NCBI RefSeq assembly: GCF_014042355.1
Contig: NZ_JACEZU010000001.1
Coordinates: forward strand, 248,001 to 312,000
Direction: 5' to 3'
Length of the DNA stretch: 64,000 nucleotides
Source of the DNA: Rugamonas apoptosis
GTDB lineage: Bacteria; Pseudomonadota; Gammaproteobacteria; Burkholderiales; Burkholderiaceae_D
A program made the translations under genes and the position numbers. A model generated the notes under the pieces. That model saw nothing but the letters and a program-made list of their open reading frames with translations, was not told the origin of the DNA and searched no databases. Positions 32,708-42,070 of this stretch are shown here, piece by piece; within the stretch, counting starts at the first letter, position 1, and each line of letters begins with the position of its first letter.

Positions 32708-34228
32708 TCAACGGCCACCGGCGTTGATCGACAATTCCTCGACCGGCGAACGCACCAGCTGCATGGCGCCGGCCGGATTGCCCTGGTGGGCGGGGCACAT
32801 GCCGCTCACGCCGTACGCCAGCGCCGCCGCCAGCATGCCTTCGTACGGATCGCCCAATTCATGCGAGAGATCGTCGCCGGCCTGGCAGGCGGGCTGGAAG
32901 CCGTCCGCGTAATCGCCGTAGCCCTTGTCATTCACGCCCTGGAACTGGATAGCGAAATAGGTGGTGCCGCAATTGTCCAGCGGCACGAAGGCGTACGGCT
33001 TGCCGCAGGTGGTGTCGCCGACCAGGTTCACTTCCACATCGATGCCCCGCAAACTGTTGATCACCGACTCGCTGGCCGAACAGGTGCCGGCCGTGGTCAG
33101 CACGGTGACCCGCTTCAAGCCAAGGTAAGGCAACGCGCTGCCCGGTTTGAGCGGCTGCGGCGCCGGGTAGCCGGCGGCCCTGGCGGTAAAGCCCAGCGGC
33201 GGCTGCGGCTTGACCCGGTCGCTGTGGTTGGAGCGCTCGAACACCTTGCCCGCCGTCGCCTCCGGGCCCGCGATCATATAGGCCAGCTCGCTGGCGATGG
33301 CCAGCAGGCCGCCACCGTTGTAACGCATGTCGAGCACCAGCTCGTCGATGCCGGCCGCCTTGAAGCCGGCCATGGCGTCCACCAGCGCCGCCTCGGCCAC
33401 GCCGTTGTGCTGCTTGAACAGCAGATAGCCGACCTTGCCGGCGGCCGTTTCGATCACTTTCACATTCCGCACCGGCAGGATGCTGAGGCGGGCCGACACC
33501 AGGCTGACCTCGCGCGTGGCGCCGTCGCGGCTCAGCCGCAGACGGTGGGTCTCGCCGGCCGTCGCGGGAAACAGGCCGGCGTTGAGGCGGCCCGCCACGG
33601 CGCTGTCCGCACTGTCGGCGATGCGCTCGCCATCGACCTCCAGCAAGCGGTCGCCGCGGCGCACCCCGGCCAGGTCGGCCGGCGAACCAGGTTCCACCAC
33701 CGTGGCCAGCCAGGTACGCGGCGCGGCCGGGTCGGCGTTGCGCTGCCAGGTCAGGCCGTAACCGAGTTCCACACCAGCGCTGGACATCGCGTTCCACGCC
33801 TCCGTGGGATAGGTGAAATGGAAGCGGTCCTTGGGCCGGCCAACGGCCGTGATGCGTGGCGTCTTGAGCACGTTAAACCAGGCGATCGGGGTCGGATAGT
33901 CGGCCATCTTGAGGCCGGTGGGGATCTCCCGGTACCACAAGTAAGTGGCGTCGATGACGGAGGTCAGCCAGTTCTGCTCGTCGGCCAGCGTGCCCTGCTT
34001 GTCGTCATAGAAGGCGCCGTTGGGCGCACGGCCCGTGCGCGGGTGCTGGCACACGCCGCGCAGCCGCAGCCAGTCGGGTGGGTGGGCCGGATCGATAATG
34101 GCCGAATCGCCACCCGGCGGAGCGGGATCGGCCGGCGCGTCGCCGGCGCCCGCGCTCCCCTGTCCACCGCAACCGGCCAGGGTGATGAGGGCGGCCGAGG
34201 CCAGGAGAACGGTGAATTTGCTGAGCAT
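32708..34228 (-). CDS. S41 family peptidase, lipoprotein
   Basis: 506 residues from ATG (MLSKFTVLLA). A lipoprotein signal with lipobox LAGC places Cys near residue 19. A PDZ domain (about 190-270, with GSPADLAGVRRGDRLLEVDG) precedes the S41 protease core: VGYLLFKQHNG, LDMRYNGGG, the nucleophile region GTCSASES and the general-base Lys in GDTTCGKP. This is the C-terminal processing peptidase fold anchored to a membrane; the substrate is unknown. It lies upstream of the M14 peptidase gene in the same direction, 156 bp apart. Confidence 0.88.
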   Translation of the reverse strand: MLSKFTVLLASAALITLAGCGGQGSAGAGDAPADPAPPGGDSAIIDPAHPPDWLRLRGVCQHPRTGRAPNGAFYDDKQGTLADEQNWLTSVIDATYLWYREIPTGLKMADYPTPIAWFNVLKTPRITAVGRPKDRFHFTYPTEAWNAMSSAGVELGYGLTWQRNADPAAPRTWLATVVEPGSPADLAGVRRGDRLLEVDGERIADSADSAVAGRLNAGLFPATAGETHRLRLSRDGATREVSLVSARLSILPVRNVKVIETAAGKVGYLLFKQHNGVAEAALVDAMAGFKAAGIDELVLDMRYNGGGLLAIASELAYMIAGPEATAGKVFERSNHSDRVKPQPPLGFTARAAGYPAPQPLKPGSALPYLGLKRVTVLTTAGTCSASESVINSLRGIDVEVNLVGDTTCGKPYAFVPLDNCGTTYFAIQFQGVNDKGYGDYADGFQPACQAGDDLSHELGDPYEGMLAAALAYGVSGMCPAHQGNPAGAMQLVRSPVEELSINAGGR

Positions 34229-34345
34229 GGGCTTGCGCTGACGAAAAAGAGGCCGCGCGATTGTAGCGCGCACCGCGCCGCGAGATGGCGTTAATTACAA
34301 TTACTTGCACACGGGCTACATCCGCTTGCGCCCCATGCGGGCCCG

Positions 34346-34404
34346 AAAAAAAGCCGCCATGTGGCCGTGCGACGAGCTTGCGCGTCGCAGGCACACATGG
34401 CGGT
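34346..34404 (-). terminator. Intrinsic terminator of the indolepyruvate oxidoreductase gene
   Basis: On the minus strand CCGCCATGTG pairs with CACATGGCGG, an inner TGCGACG/CGTCGCA stem stacks within, and seven T follow. It lies just after the gene's stop codon. Confidence 0.9.
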
Positions 34405-34421
34405 TGCGCCACGGACGGTGG

Positions 34422-37400
34422 TCAGGCCGCGTGGTTCGCTACACCGGCCGGGGCGTGGAAGGCGGCCACCAGCGCCGCCTCCTTCTGCCTGGCGGCCTTG
34501 AAGTGGCGCTCCTTCACATGGCCATAGCCGCGGATATCCTCCGGGATGCTGGCGATGGCCACCGCCTGCGCCAGGTTGTCGGCCGTCAGCTTGGGCAGCA
34601 GGGCCGACACGGTCGCGCGGTATTCGCCGATCAACGCCCGCTCCATCTTGCGCTCAGCCGTGTAGCCGAAGATGTCGAGCGCCGTGCCGCGCACGCCCTT
34701 GAACTTCGCCAGCAGGCCGAACGCCTTCATCATCCACGGACCGAATTCCTGCTTGATCAGCTGGCCCTTGGCATCGTGCTTGGCCAGCAGCGGCGGCGCC
34801 AGGTGGAACTTGAGCTTGATGTCGCCCTCGAACATGCCGGCGATCTTCTGCTGGAACGCGCCGTCCGTGTACAGGCGGGCCACTTCATACTCGTCCTTGT
34901 AGGCCATCACCTTGTACAGGTAGCGCGCCACGGCCTCCGTCAGGCGGCTGCCCTTGCCCAGCTTGGCCTCCTGCGCCCGCACCTCGTCGACGAACGATTT
35001 GTAGTCGGACGCGTAGCGCGCATCCTGGTAAGCCGTCAGCAGTTCCACGCGGCGGCTGACGATGTCGTCCAGCGACTGGGTGCGCTTGAACTCGATCACC
35101 TTGGCCGGCGTGGTCAGGCGCACCACGGACGCCAGGTCGTGCGCGGCCGTGCGGCCCCACGCGAAAGCGGCCTTGTTGAAGTTGACGGACACGCCATTGA
35201 GCTCGATCGCCTTGACGATGGACGCTTCCGTCAGCGGCACGTGGCCCTTCTGGAACGCATAGCCCAGCATGAACATATTGGTGGCGATCGAGTCGCCCAT
35301 CAGCGCGGTGGCGATCTGGCCGGCATCGACGAAGTCGGTATGGTCAGCGCCGCACGCCTTGACGATCTCGCCGCGCGAGGAAGCGTCCGGGAACTGCCAG
35401 TCCGGGTTCTTGACGAAGGCCGCCGTGGACGAGCCGGTCGAGTTGATGGCCGCGTAGGTGCGGCCCTCGCCCATGCGCGACAGCGCGTCGCGGCTGGCCG
35501 TGACGATCAGGTCGCAGCCGATCACCAGGTCGGCGCTGCCGGTGCCCACGCGGGTCGAGTGCAAATCGGCCTGGTGGTCGGCCAGGCGCACATGCGACAT
35601 CACGGGGCCGCCCTTCTGGGCCAGGCCGCTCATGTCGAGCACGATGGCGCCCTTGCCTTCCACGTGGGCGGCCATGGCCAGGATCTGGCCCACCGTCACC
35701 ACGCCGGTGCCGCCGATACCCGTGATCAAAATGCCGTAGGGCTGGGCCGTGGCCGGCAGCACGGGCGACGGCAGGACCGGCATGGCGGCGTCGCCGGCGG
35801 CGGCCTTCTTGGGCTTTTTCAGGGCCCCGCCTTCCACCGTCACGAAGCTGGGGCAGAAGCCCGTCACGCACGAGAAGTCCTTGTTGCAGGACGACTGGTT
35901 GATCTGGCGCTTGCGGCCCAGGTCCGTCTCCAGCGGCTCCACCGACAGGCAGTTGGACTGCACCGAGCAGTCGCCGCAGCCTTCACACACGGCCTCGTTG
36001 ATGACGGCGCGCTTGGCCGGGTCCGGATACTCGTTGCGTTTCCGGCGGCGGCGCTTCTCGGAGGCGCAGGTCTGGTCGTAAATCATGGCCGACACGCCCG
36101 GCTTGTCGCGCAGTTCGCGCTGCACGTCCATCAGTTCGCTGCGGTGGCGCACCGTCACGCCTTCGGCCCACTTGTAGTCGGCCGGGTATTTTTCCGGCTC
36201 GTCGGTGACGACGATGATGGGGCCCACGCCTTCAGCCGCGATCTGGCGCGAGATCATGCCGGGGTCCAGCGGGCCGTCGAATTCCTGGCCGCCCGTCATG
36301 GCGACGGCGTCGTTGAACAGGATCTTGTAGGTGATGTTGACCTTGGCCGCCACGGCGGCGCGGATGGCCAGCAGGCCGGAGTGGAAGTAGGTGCCGTCAC
36401 CGAGGTTGGTAAACACGTGCTTCTCGTTGGTGAACGGGGCCTGGCCGACCCAGGTCACGCCTTCCGCGCCCATGTGGGTGAAGGTGGACGTTTCGCGGTC
36501 CATCCACAGCACCATGTAGTGGCAGCCGATACCGGCCAGTGCGCGCGAACCTTCCGGCACCTTGGTCGAAGTATTGTGCGGGCAGCCGGAGCAGAAGTAC
36601 GGCGTGCGGTCGGTTTCCATGTTCGGTTTGACGGACACGGACTTGAGCACCAGTTCCTTCGCTTCCAGGAAGGCGATGCGCTCCTTGACGCGCTGCTCGA
36701 CGGGATGGCCGGCGCAGTAGTGCGAAATGCGGCTGGCGATGGCGCGCGCGATCTGGGCCGGGTTCAGCTCATAGGTGGCCGGCAGCAGCCAGTCGCCGTG
36801 GCCCGTGTGGCCCTTGTTGCTCCATTCGCCAGTGTCGTCGAACTTGCCCACCACGCGCGGACGCTGGCCGTCGGGCAGGTTGTACAGTTCTTCCTTGAGC
36901 GCGTATTCGAGGATCTGGCGCTTTTCCTCCACCACCAGGATCTCGTCCAGGCCCTTGGCGAATTCGTGCACGCCGTCCGCCTCCAGCGGCCAGGTCATGC
37001 CGATCTTGTACAGGCGCAGGCCGATGTCGGCCGCCGCCTGCTCGTCGATGCCCAGGTCGGCCAGCGCCTGGCGCGTGTCCAGGTAGGACTTGCCGGCCGT
37101 GATGATGCCGATCTTCGGCTTGGGACTATCCCAGATGATCTTGTTGAGCTTATTGGCGCGCACATAGGCCAGCGCCGCGTACCACTTGTAGCTGTTCATC
37201 CGCACTTCCATGTCCAGCACGGTGTCCGGCCAGCGGATGTTGAGGCCACCGGGCGGCAGGTCGAAGTCGTCCGGAATCACGATCTGCACCCGGTCGGGGT
37301 CGAAATCGACCACGGCGCCCGATTCGATGATGTCGGTCACGCACTTCATCGACACCCACAGGCCCGTGTAGCGGCTCATGGCCCAGGCGTGCAGGCCATA

Positions 37401-37985
37401 GTCGATGTATTCCTGCACCGACGATGGATACAGCACGGGGATGCCGCAGGCGTTCAGGATGTGGTCGGACTGGTGCGCGGTAGAGGAGGACTTGGCCGCA
37501 TGGTCGTCGCCGGCCAGCACCAGCACGCCGCCGTGCTGGGCGCTGCCGGCGTTGTTGGCGTGCTTGAACACGTCGCCGCAGCGGTCCACACCGGGGCCTT
37601 TGCCGTACCACATGGCGAACACGCCGTCGTACTTGGCGTCCTTGAACAGATTGGTCTGCTGGGTGCCCCACACGGCCGTGGCGGCCAGATCCTCGTTCAT
37701 GCCGGGGTGGAACTTGACGTGGTGTTCGTCCAGGTATTTCTTGGCCTTGATGGCCGTCATGTCGACGCTGGTGACGGGCGAACCGCGGTAGCCGGTGATG
37801 TAGCCGGCCGTGTTCAAGCCCGCTTTCAAGTCGCGCTCGCGCTGCATCATGGGCAGGCGGATCAGGGCCTGGGTGCCCGTCATGAAGGCGCGGCCGCGTT
37901 CCAGGGTCCACTTGTCGTCAAGGGAAATAGGGGCGTCCGTGTGGCTGCCCGGCTCCAGTTGCGAGCCCTTGTGAGGTGCGTTCAT
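34422..37985 (-). CDS. Indolepyruvate ferredoxin oxidoreductase, fused form
   Basis: 1187 residues from ATG (MNAPHKGSQL) with GGAG eight bases upstream. It fuses the alpha (pyrimidine/TPP-binding) and beta parts of the 2-oxoacid:ferredoxin oxidoreductase family that decarboxylates aryl pyruvates to aryl-CoA. Seen: TGYRGSPVTSVDMT near residue 63, FCSGCPHNTST near 450, LGDGTYFHSG, a Cys-rich segment (CEGCGDCSVQSNCLS, CNKDFSCVTGFCPS, about 655-705) and GIGGTGVVTVGQIL near 760. The next gene upstream, hppD, handles 4-hydroxyphenylpyruvate, so the likely substrates are arylpyruvates from Tyr, Phe or Trp. Confidence 0.9.
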   Translation of the reverse strand: MNAPHKGSQLEPGSHTDAPISLDDKWTLERGRAFMTGTQALIRLPMMQRERDLKAGLNTAGYITGYRGSPVTSVDMTAIKAKKYLDEHHVKFHPGMNEDLAATAVWGTQQTNLFKDAKYDGVFAMWYGKGPGVDRCGDVFKHANNAGSAQHGGVLVLAGDDHAAKSSSTAHQSDHILNACGIPVLYPSSVQEYIDYGLHAWAMSRYTGLWVSMKCVTDIIESGAVVDFDPDRVQIVIPDDFDLPPGGLNIRWPDTVLDMEVRMNSYKWYAALAYVRANKLNKIIWDSPKPKIGIITAGKSYLDTRQALADLGIDEQAAADIGLRLYKIGMTWPLEADGVHEFAKGLDEILVVEEKRQILEYALKEELYNLPDGQRPRVVGKFDDTGEWSNKGHTGHGDWLLPATYELNPAQIARAIASRISHYCAGHPVEQRVKERIAFLEAKELVLKSVSVKPNMETDRTPYFCSGCPHNTSTKVPEGSRALAGIGCHYMVLWMDRETSTFTHMGAEGVTWVGQAPFTNEKHVFTNLGDGTYFHSGLLAIRAAVAAKVNITYKILFNDAVAMTGGQEFDGPLDPGMISRQIAAEGVGPIIVVTDEPEKYPADYKWAEGVTVRHRSELMDVQRELRDKPGVSAMIYDQTCASEKRRRRKRNEYPDPAKRAVINEAVCEGCGDCSVQSNCLSVEPLETDLGRKRQINQSSCNKDFSCVTGFCPSFVTVEGGALKKPKKAAAGDAAMPVLPSPVLPATAQPYGILITGIGGTGVVTVGQILAMAAHVEGKGAIVLDMSGLAQKGGPVMSHVRLADHQADLHSTRVGTGSADLVIGCDLIVTASRDALSRMGEGRTYAAINSTGSSTAAFVKNPDWQFPDASSRGEIVKACGADHTDFVDAGQIATALMGDSIATNMFMLGYAFQKGHVPLTEASIVKAIELNGVSVNFNKAAFAWGRTAAHDLASVVRLTTPAKVIEFKRTQSLDDIVSRRVELLTAYQDARYASDYKSFVDEVRAQEAKLGKGSRLTEAVARYLYKVMAYKDEYEVARLYTDGAFQQKIAGMFEGDIKLKFHLAPPLLAKHDAKGQLIKQEFGPWMMKAFGLLAKFKGVRGTALDIFGYTAERKMERALIGEYRATVSALLPKLTADNLAQAVAIASIPEDIRGYGHVKERHFKAARQKEAALVAAFHAPAGVANHAA

Positions 37986-38172
37986 TACTTTGTCTCCAAT
38001 ATGCTCTTTGCGGTGCACCACCGGGCGGGATGGGCCAGGCGGCGCGCGAACCGGCCCGCCTTGTGGGCGAGCCGGTACGGATATGGTGCTAACAGGTTAT
38101 CACAGGCTGGCGCGCCGTTCTGCGCGACGCTACCGGACCTGGGCAGGGGTCTGCCCCCGGCTTAGTTCTGCC

Positions 38173-39306
38173 TCAGGCGGCCGTCTTGCCCGGATCCTGC
38201 AGCACGCCGCGCTTGATCTGGTCCAGCTCGATCGATTCGAACAGGGCGCGGAAGTTACCCTCGCCAAAGCCCTGGTCACCCTTGCGCTGGATGATCTCGA
38301 AGAAGATCGGGCCGATCACGTTCTGGGTGAAGATCTGCAGCAGCAGTTCGCGTTCCGTTTCCGTGCTGTGGCCATCGATCAGGATGCGCATGCGGCGCAG
38401 GTCGTCCAGCCGCTCGCCATGGTTGGGCAGGCGGCGGTTGACCAGGTCGTAATACGTCTCGATGGTGTCCTGGAACACGATGCCGCCGTCGCGCAGCTGC
38501 TGCACCGAAGTGTAGATGTCGTCCGTGCCCAGCGCGATGTGCTGGATGCCTTCACCGTGGTACTGGTCCAGGTATTCGGCGATCTGCGACTTGTCGTCCG
38601 ACGATTCATTGATGGGAATGCGGATCTTGCCGCACGGGGAAGTCATGGCCTTCGATTTCAGGCCCGTCAGCTTGCCCTCGATGTCGAAATAGCGCACTTC
38701 GCGGAAGTTGAACAGGTTCTCGTAGAACTCGGCCCATTCCTTCATGCGGCCGCGGTGCACATTGTGGGTCAGGTGGTCGATATAGGTCAGGCCATTGCCG
38801 GCCGGGTTGGCCACGGCGCCGGGGATGGCGACGAAGTCCACGTCATAGATGCTGATGTCGCCGATGGCGCCCGGCTGCGGCGCGCGGTCCGTCCCGGCGC
38901 CCTTGCCGCGCCAGCGGTCCACGAAATAGATCAGCGAATCGCCCACGCCCTTGATGGCGGGGATGTTCAGTTCCATCGGGCCGGTCTTGTTGTCGAAGCC
39001 CCAGGCGCCCAGTTCCAGCGCCCGCTTGTAGGTCAGGGCGGCGTCGTTGACGCGGATGGCGATGGCGCACACGGACGGGCCGTGCTGGCGCGCGAAACGC
39101 TGGGCGAACGAATCGCGCTCGGCGTTGATGATGAAGTTGATCTCGCCCTGGCGGTACAGCGTCACATCCTTGTGGCGGTGGCGCGCGATGGCCGTGAAAC
39201 CCATGCTTGCAAACAGGGCGCCGAGCGCCTTGGGGTCCGGCGCCGCGTACTCGACAAACTCAAAACCATCGGTCCCCATCGGGTTGTCCCAAGGTTGAAA
39301 TTGCAT
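38173..39306 (-). CDS. hppD: 4-hydroxyphenylpyruvate dioxygenase
   Basis: 377 residues. HppD converts 4-hydroxyphenylpyruvate to homogentisate in tyrosine catabolism. Iron ligands are visible as His in DHLTHNVHRG and IQHIALG and Glu in GPIFFEIIQRKG; the C-terminal GFGEGNFRALFESIE helix is typical. Start chosen at ATG with GAGGAG six bases upstream; the frame continues upstream across the divergent regulator but is unsupported. The homogentisate pathway genes are not in this window. It is divergent from an Lrp/AsnC-type regulator that probably controls it. Confidence 0.97.
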   Translation of the reverse strand: MQFQPWDNPMGTDGFEFVEYAAPDPKALGALFASMGFTAIARHRHKDVTLYRQGEINFIINAERDSFAQRFARQHGPSVCAIAIRVNDAALTYKRALELGAWGFDNKTGPMELNIPAIKGVGDSLIYFVDRWRGKGAGTDRAPQPGAIGDISIYDVDFVAIPGAVANPAGNGLTYIDHLTHNVHRGRMKEWAEFYENLFNFREVRYFDIEGKLTGLKSKAMTSPCGKIRIPINESSDDKSQIAEYLDQYHGEGIQHIALGTDDIYTSVQQLRDGGIVFQDTIETYYDLVNRRLPNHGERLDDLRRMRILIDGHSTETERELLLQIFTQNVIGPIFFEIIQRKGDQGFGEGNFRALFESIELDQIKRGVLQDPGKTAA

Positions 39307-39333
39307 CGCTATCTCCTCGTTAGAATAGCGCAC

Positions 39334-39361
39334 AGTATAGTCCCGGCCCGGCGACATTAAA
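39334..39361 (-). promoter_or_regulatory. Candidate hppD promoter
   Basis: A good -10 (TATACT) has only a poor -35 (TTTAAT) 16 bp upstream, the pattern of an activator-dependent promoter. Two palindromes lie immediately upstream. Confidence 0.45.
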
Positions 39362-39406
39362 TTGCAAACAATTCCCGTGTTCCGTGAATTTGAGCAATAA
39401 TATTGC
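39361..39406. promoter_or_regulatory. Palindromes in the hppD-lrp interval, probable Lrp-type operators
   Basis: ATTGCAAACAAT (39361-39372) and GCAATAATATTGC (39394-39406) are inverted repeats with centres about 34 bp apart. They share the ATTGC/GCAAT half-site, and spacing near three helical turns fits a multimeric Lrp/AsnC protein. Binding is inferred from position. Confidence 0.5.
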
Positions 39407-39432
39407 CTGAAAATTTCATTATTGAGGTATTT

Positions 39433-39954
39433 ATGACCAAGATAGCGCTCGATAAGACAGACCGCAAGATACTCGGCATCCTGCAGCAGGACGGCCGCCT
39501 GTCCAACCAGGACGTGGCCGAGCTGGTCAGCCTGTCGCCTTCGCCTTGCCTGCGCCGCATCAAGCGGCTGGAGGAAGCGGGCGTGATCCGCCAGTACGTG
39601 GCGCTGCTGGACCCGGACAAGATCGGCCTGGGCCTGCTCGCTTATGTGAACGTGCGGCTGGAGAAGCACAGCGAGGCGGCGGCCCACAGCAACGCCCGCG
39701 CGCTGGGCGCGGCGGCCGCGCCGGTCTCGCCGCGGGCCGACTTCGCCGACTCCGTCGCGCAGTGGCCGGAAGTGGTGGCCTGCTATGCGATGACGGGGGA
39801 GATGGATTATTTGCTGCGGGTCCACGTGGAGGACATGGACCACTTTTCGCGCTTCATGATGGCGACGCTGCTGCGCCACCCGGCCGTGCTGGACGTGAAA
39901 TCGTCGTTCGCCCTGCAGCGCATCAAGGACACCACGGCGCTGCCGCTGGTGTGA
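39433..39954 (+). CDS. Lrp/AsnC family transcriptional regulator
   Basis: 173 residues from ATG with GAGG five bases upstream. The N-terminal HTH (about 8-55: LDKTDRKILGILQQDGRLSN) is followed by a RAM ligand domain (about 70-160), including VVACYAMTGEMDYLLRV. A segment of about 20 residues (HSNARALGAAAAPVSPRADF) is longer than in short family members. Such regulators respond to amino acids or their derivatives. Divergent placement against hppD suggests control of tyrosine catabolism. Confidence 0.92.
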   Translation: MTKIALDKTDRKILGILQQDGRLSNQDVAELVSLSPSPCLRRIKRLEEAGVIRQYVALLDPDKIGLGLLAYVNVRLEKHSEAAAHSNARALGAAAAPVSPRADFADSVAQWPEVVACYAMTGEMDYLLRVHVEDMDHFSRFMMATLLRHPAVLDVKSSFALQRIKDTTALPLV

Positions 39955-39985
39955 TGCGCAGCCTGCCGCCGCGTGGCGGGGCCGC

Positions 39986-40672
39986 TCAGTCCGTGTGCGC
40001 CTTGCGGCCGATCAGCCGGTTCAACCACTTGCTGGCGAAGCGCTTGTTGGCCTTGAGCGTGTAATCGAGCGTGGCGAATTGCTCGTCCAGCGCTTCCTGC
40101 AGCACGCTGGTGGGATTGGCCGGCGGCAGTTTCAAATAAGCGTCCGCCTCGCCGTAATCGCGGTGGATCTCCATGCCGGCCTTTTTCGCGATGTGCATCA
40201 TGGTGGCGTTGGACGACAGGCAGTGCATGTACAGGGTGTCGACATCGCTGTTGCGGCAGTGGATGGCGGCCCGCTCGAACAGCTTGGTGCCCACGCCCAT
40301 GCCGCGCACCGTCTTGCCGACGGACACGCCGAATTCGGCCACCTGCTCTTTTTCCGTCACGGCGTTCTTGTCCGGCTCCGTGGGCGCGAACGCCAGATGG
40401 CCCACGGCCACCAGCGTAAACAGCCGGTTGTAGACGCCAAATACGTTGTCGCGCGCGAAGTCGATCCGGTCGACGTAGGCCGTCACCTGCTCGTCGGGCA
40501 GCATGGTGCCGAAGCGCAGCAGGCGGTCGCGCGGCTCCAGCGCCAGGAAATGCTTGACCATGCGGCGCCGGTCGCGCTCACTCAATTCCTTGACCAGCAC
40601 GGTGGGCCGCTTGCGCTCGCCGTTGCTGTCGCGCCGCCGGAACGGGTTGGAAAACACATCGGTCGGGTTCAC
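39986..40672 (-). CDS. GNAT family N-acetyltransferase
   Basis: 228 residues from a GTG start with GAGGAG seven bases upstream. The acetyl-CoA binding region is visible in VSVGKTVRGMGVGTKLFERA (about 117-136), close to the GNAT R/QxxGxG/A pattern, followed by the CLSSNATMMHIAKKAGM helix. Substrate unknown: it could acetylate a small molecule or a protein. The basic C-terminal tail of about 40 residues is not part of the fold. It converges with the Lrp-type gene and is probably monocistronic. Confidence 0.82.
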   Translation of the reverse strand: MNPTDVFSNPFRRRDSNGERKRPTVLVKELSERDRRRMVKHFLALEPRDRLLRFGTMLPDEQVTAYVDRIDFARDNVFGVYNRLFTLVAVGHLAFAPTEPDKNAVTEKEQVAEFGVSVGKTVRGMGVGTKLFERAAIHCRNSDVDTLYMHCLSSNATMMHIAKKAGMEIHRDYGEADAYLKLPPANPTSVLQEALDEQFATLDYTLKANKRFASKWLNRLIGRKAHTD

Positions 40673-40753
40673 TGGTAGGCTCCTCGCCGCCGCAAAACAA
40701 GAGAGTGGAAAGCACGCATGGTGCGGCGCAACATGCCCCTATTGTAACGCAGC

Positions 40754-42067
40754 TCAGGCGCCAGGGGCCGGCGCGCCGCCATCGCCGGCGTCACTATCCG
40801 GGCCGGCCTTGATTTCATCATCATCGTCGTCCGGCGCGGCCGCGCCCAGCGCCGCCTTCACGGCCGCCACCCTGGCCTTGCGCACCATTTCCGGGATGCG
40901 CTGCGGTTGCCCGGCGCAGCGCTGCGCCACCTCGCCCGCGTTCACGCCACGCGCCGCCGCCAGCGCGGCCTGCAAGTGGGCCAGCTGGGGGAAAGGCTGG
41001 TCGCGGAAACTGGCCGTGGCGCCGCTGCGGCCACGCGCGTCGCAGCGCGCCGCTTCCAGCATCTGGATGAAGCGGGCCGGCTTGCGGAAGCCGTCGCAAC
41101 GCTCCAGCAGGTCGACGATGGTGCTCGGGCGCAGGATCAGCGCCCGGCACACGTTGCCATGTTCGCGCGCCGTCATCACGGCCAGGTCGCGGCATTCGGT
41201 CGGCACCCGCAGGCGCTGGCACAACTGCTCCACCAGCTTGACGCCCAGCCCTTCGTGGCCATGGTGGGACGGCCAGTTGGCCGGCGGCGTGGCGCCCTTG
41301 CCCAGGTCGTGCAGCAGGCAGGCGAAGCGCACCGGCAGTTCCAGCCCGGCGTCGGCCGCGCAATCGACCACCTGTTCGATATGCGCGCCCGTGTCGATTT
41401 CCGGATGGTGCTGCACCGGCTGCGGCACGCCCCACAATTTATCCAGTTCCGGCAGTATGCGCGCCAGCGCGCCGCAATCGCGCAGCACTTGCAGCATGCG
41501 CGATGGACGCTGCTCCATCAAGCCGCGCGACAATTCCTGCCAGACCCGCTCGGCCACCAGCGCGTCCACTTCGCCCTGCTCCACCATGCGCCGCATCAGG
41601 GTATTGGTTTCCGGCGCCACCGTGAACTCGGGAAAACGGGCCGCGAAACGGGCCACGCGCAAAATGCGCACCGGGTCTTCCTCGAACGCGTCCGACACGT
41701 GGCGGAACACGCGCAGTTGCAGATCGCGCTGGCCGCCGAACGGATCGGTCAGGGTGCCGTCGTCGGCGCGGGCGATGGCGTTGATGGTCAGGTCGCGCCG
41801 GATCAGATCCTGTTCCAGCGTGACTTCGGGCGCCGTGTGGAACACGAAGCCGCGATAGCCGGGCGCCGTCTTGCGCTCGGTGCGGGCCAACGCGTATTCC
41901 TCGTTGGTTTTCGGATGCAGGAACACGGGGAAATCCTTGCCCACCGGGCGGTAGCCCTGCGCCAGCATGGCCTCGGGCGTGGCGCCTACCACCACATGGT
42001 CGCGATCCTTGACGGGCAGGCCCAGCAGGGCGTCGCGCACGGCGCCGCCCACCACATAAGTTTGCAT
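40754..42067 (-). CDS. cca: Multifunctional CCA tRNA nucleotidyltransferase
   Basis: 437 residues. Adds or repairs the 3' CCA of tRNAs. The class II nucleotidyltransferase head shows GGAVRDALLG and KDRDHVVVGA, where the two Asp bind metal, followed by RRDLTINAIA. The C-terminal HD domain retains LLHDLGKG, so phosphohydrolase activity is expected as in the E. coli multifunctional form. The last 30 residues are Asp/Ala-rich. The GST gene stops three bases before its ATG, so the two are probably cotranscribed. All tRNAs seen here already encode CCA, so repair is the likely main role. Confidence 0.96.
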   Translation of the reverse strand: MQTYVVGGAVRDALLGLPVKDRDHVVVGATPEAMLAQGYRPVGKDFPVFLHPKTNEEYALARTERKTAPGYRGFVFHTAPEVTLEQDLIRRDLTINAIARADDGTLTDPFGGQRDLQLRVFRHVSDAFEEDPVRILRVARFAARFPEFTVAPETNTLMRRMVEQGEVDALVAERVWQELSRGLMEQRPSRMLQVLRDCGALARILPELDKLWGVPQPVQHHPEIDTGAHIEQVVDCAADAGLELPVRFACLLHDLGKGATPPANWPSHHGHEGLGVKLVEQLCQRLRVPTECRDLAVMTAREHGNVCRALILRPSTIVDLLERCDGFRKPARFIQMLEAARCDARGRSGATASFRDQPFPQLAHLQAALAAARGVNAGEVAQRCAGQPQRIPEMVRKARVAAVKAALGAAAPDDDDDEIKAGPDSDAGDGGAPAPGA

Positions 42068-42070
42068 GCG

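Noticed and set aside
39307..39879. A 191-residue N-terminal extension of HppD
   Set aside because: It is antisense to the Lrp-type regulator, and HppD has its own ATG with GAGGAG.
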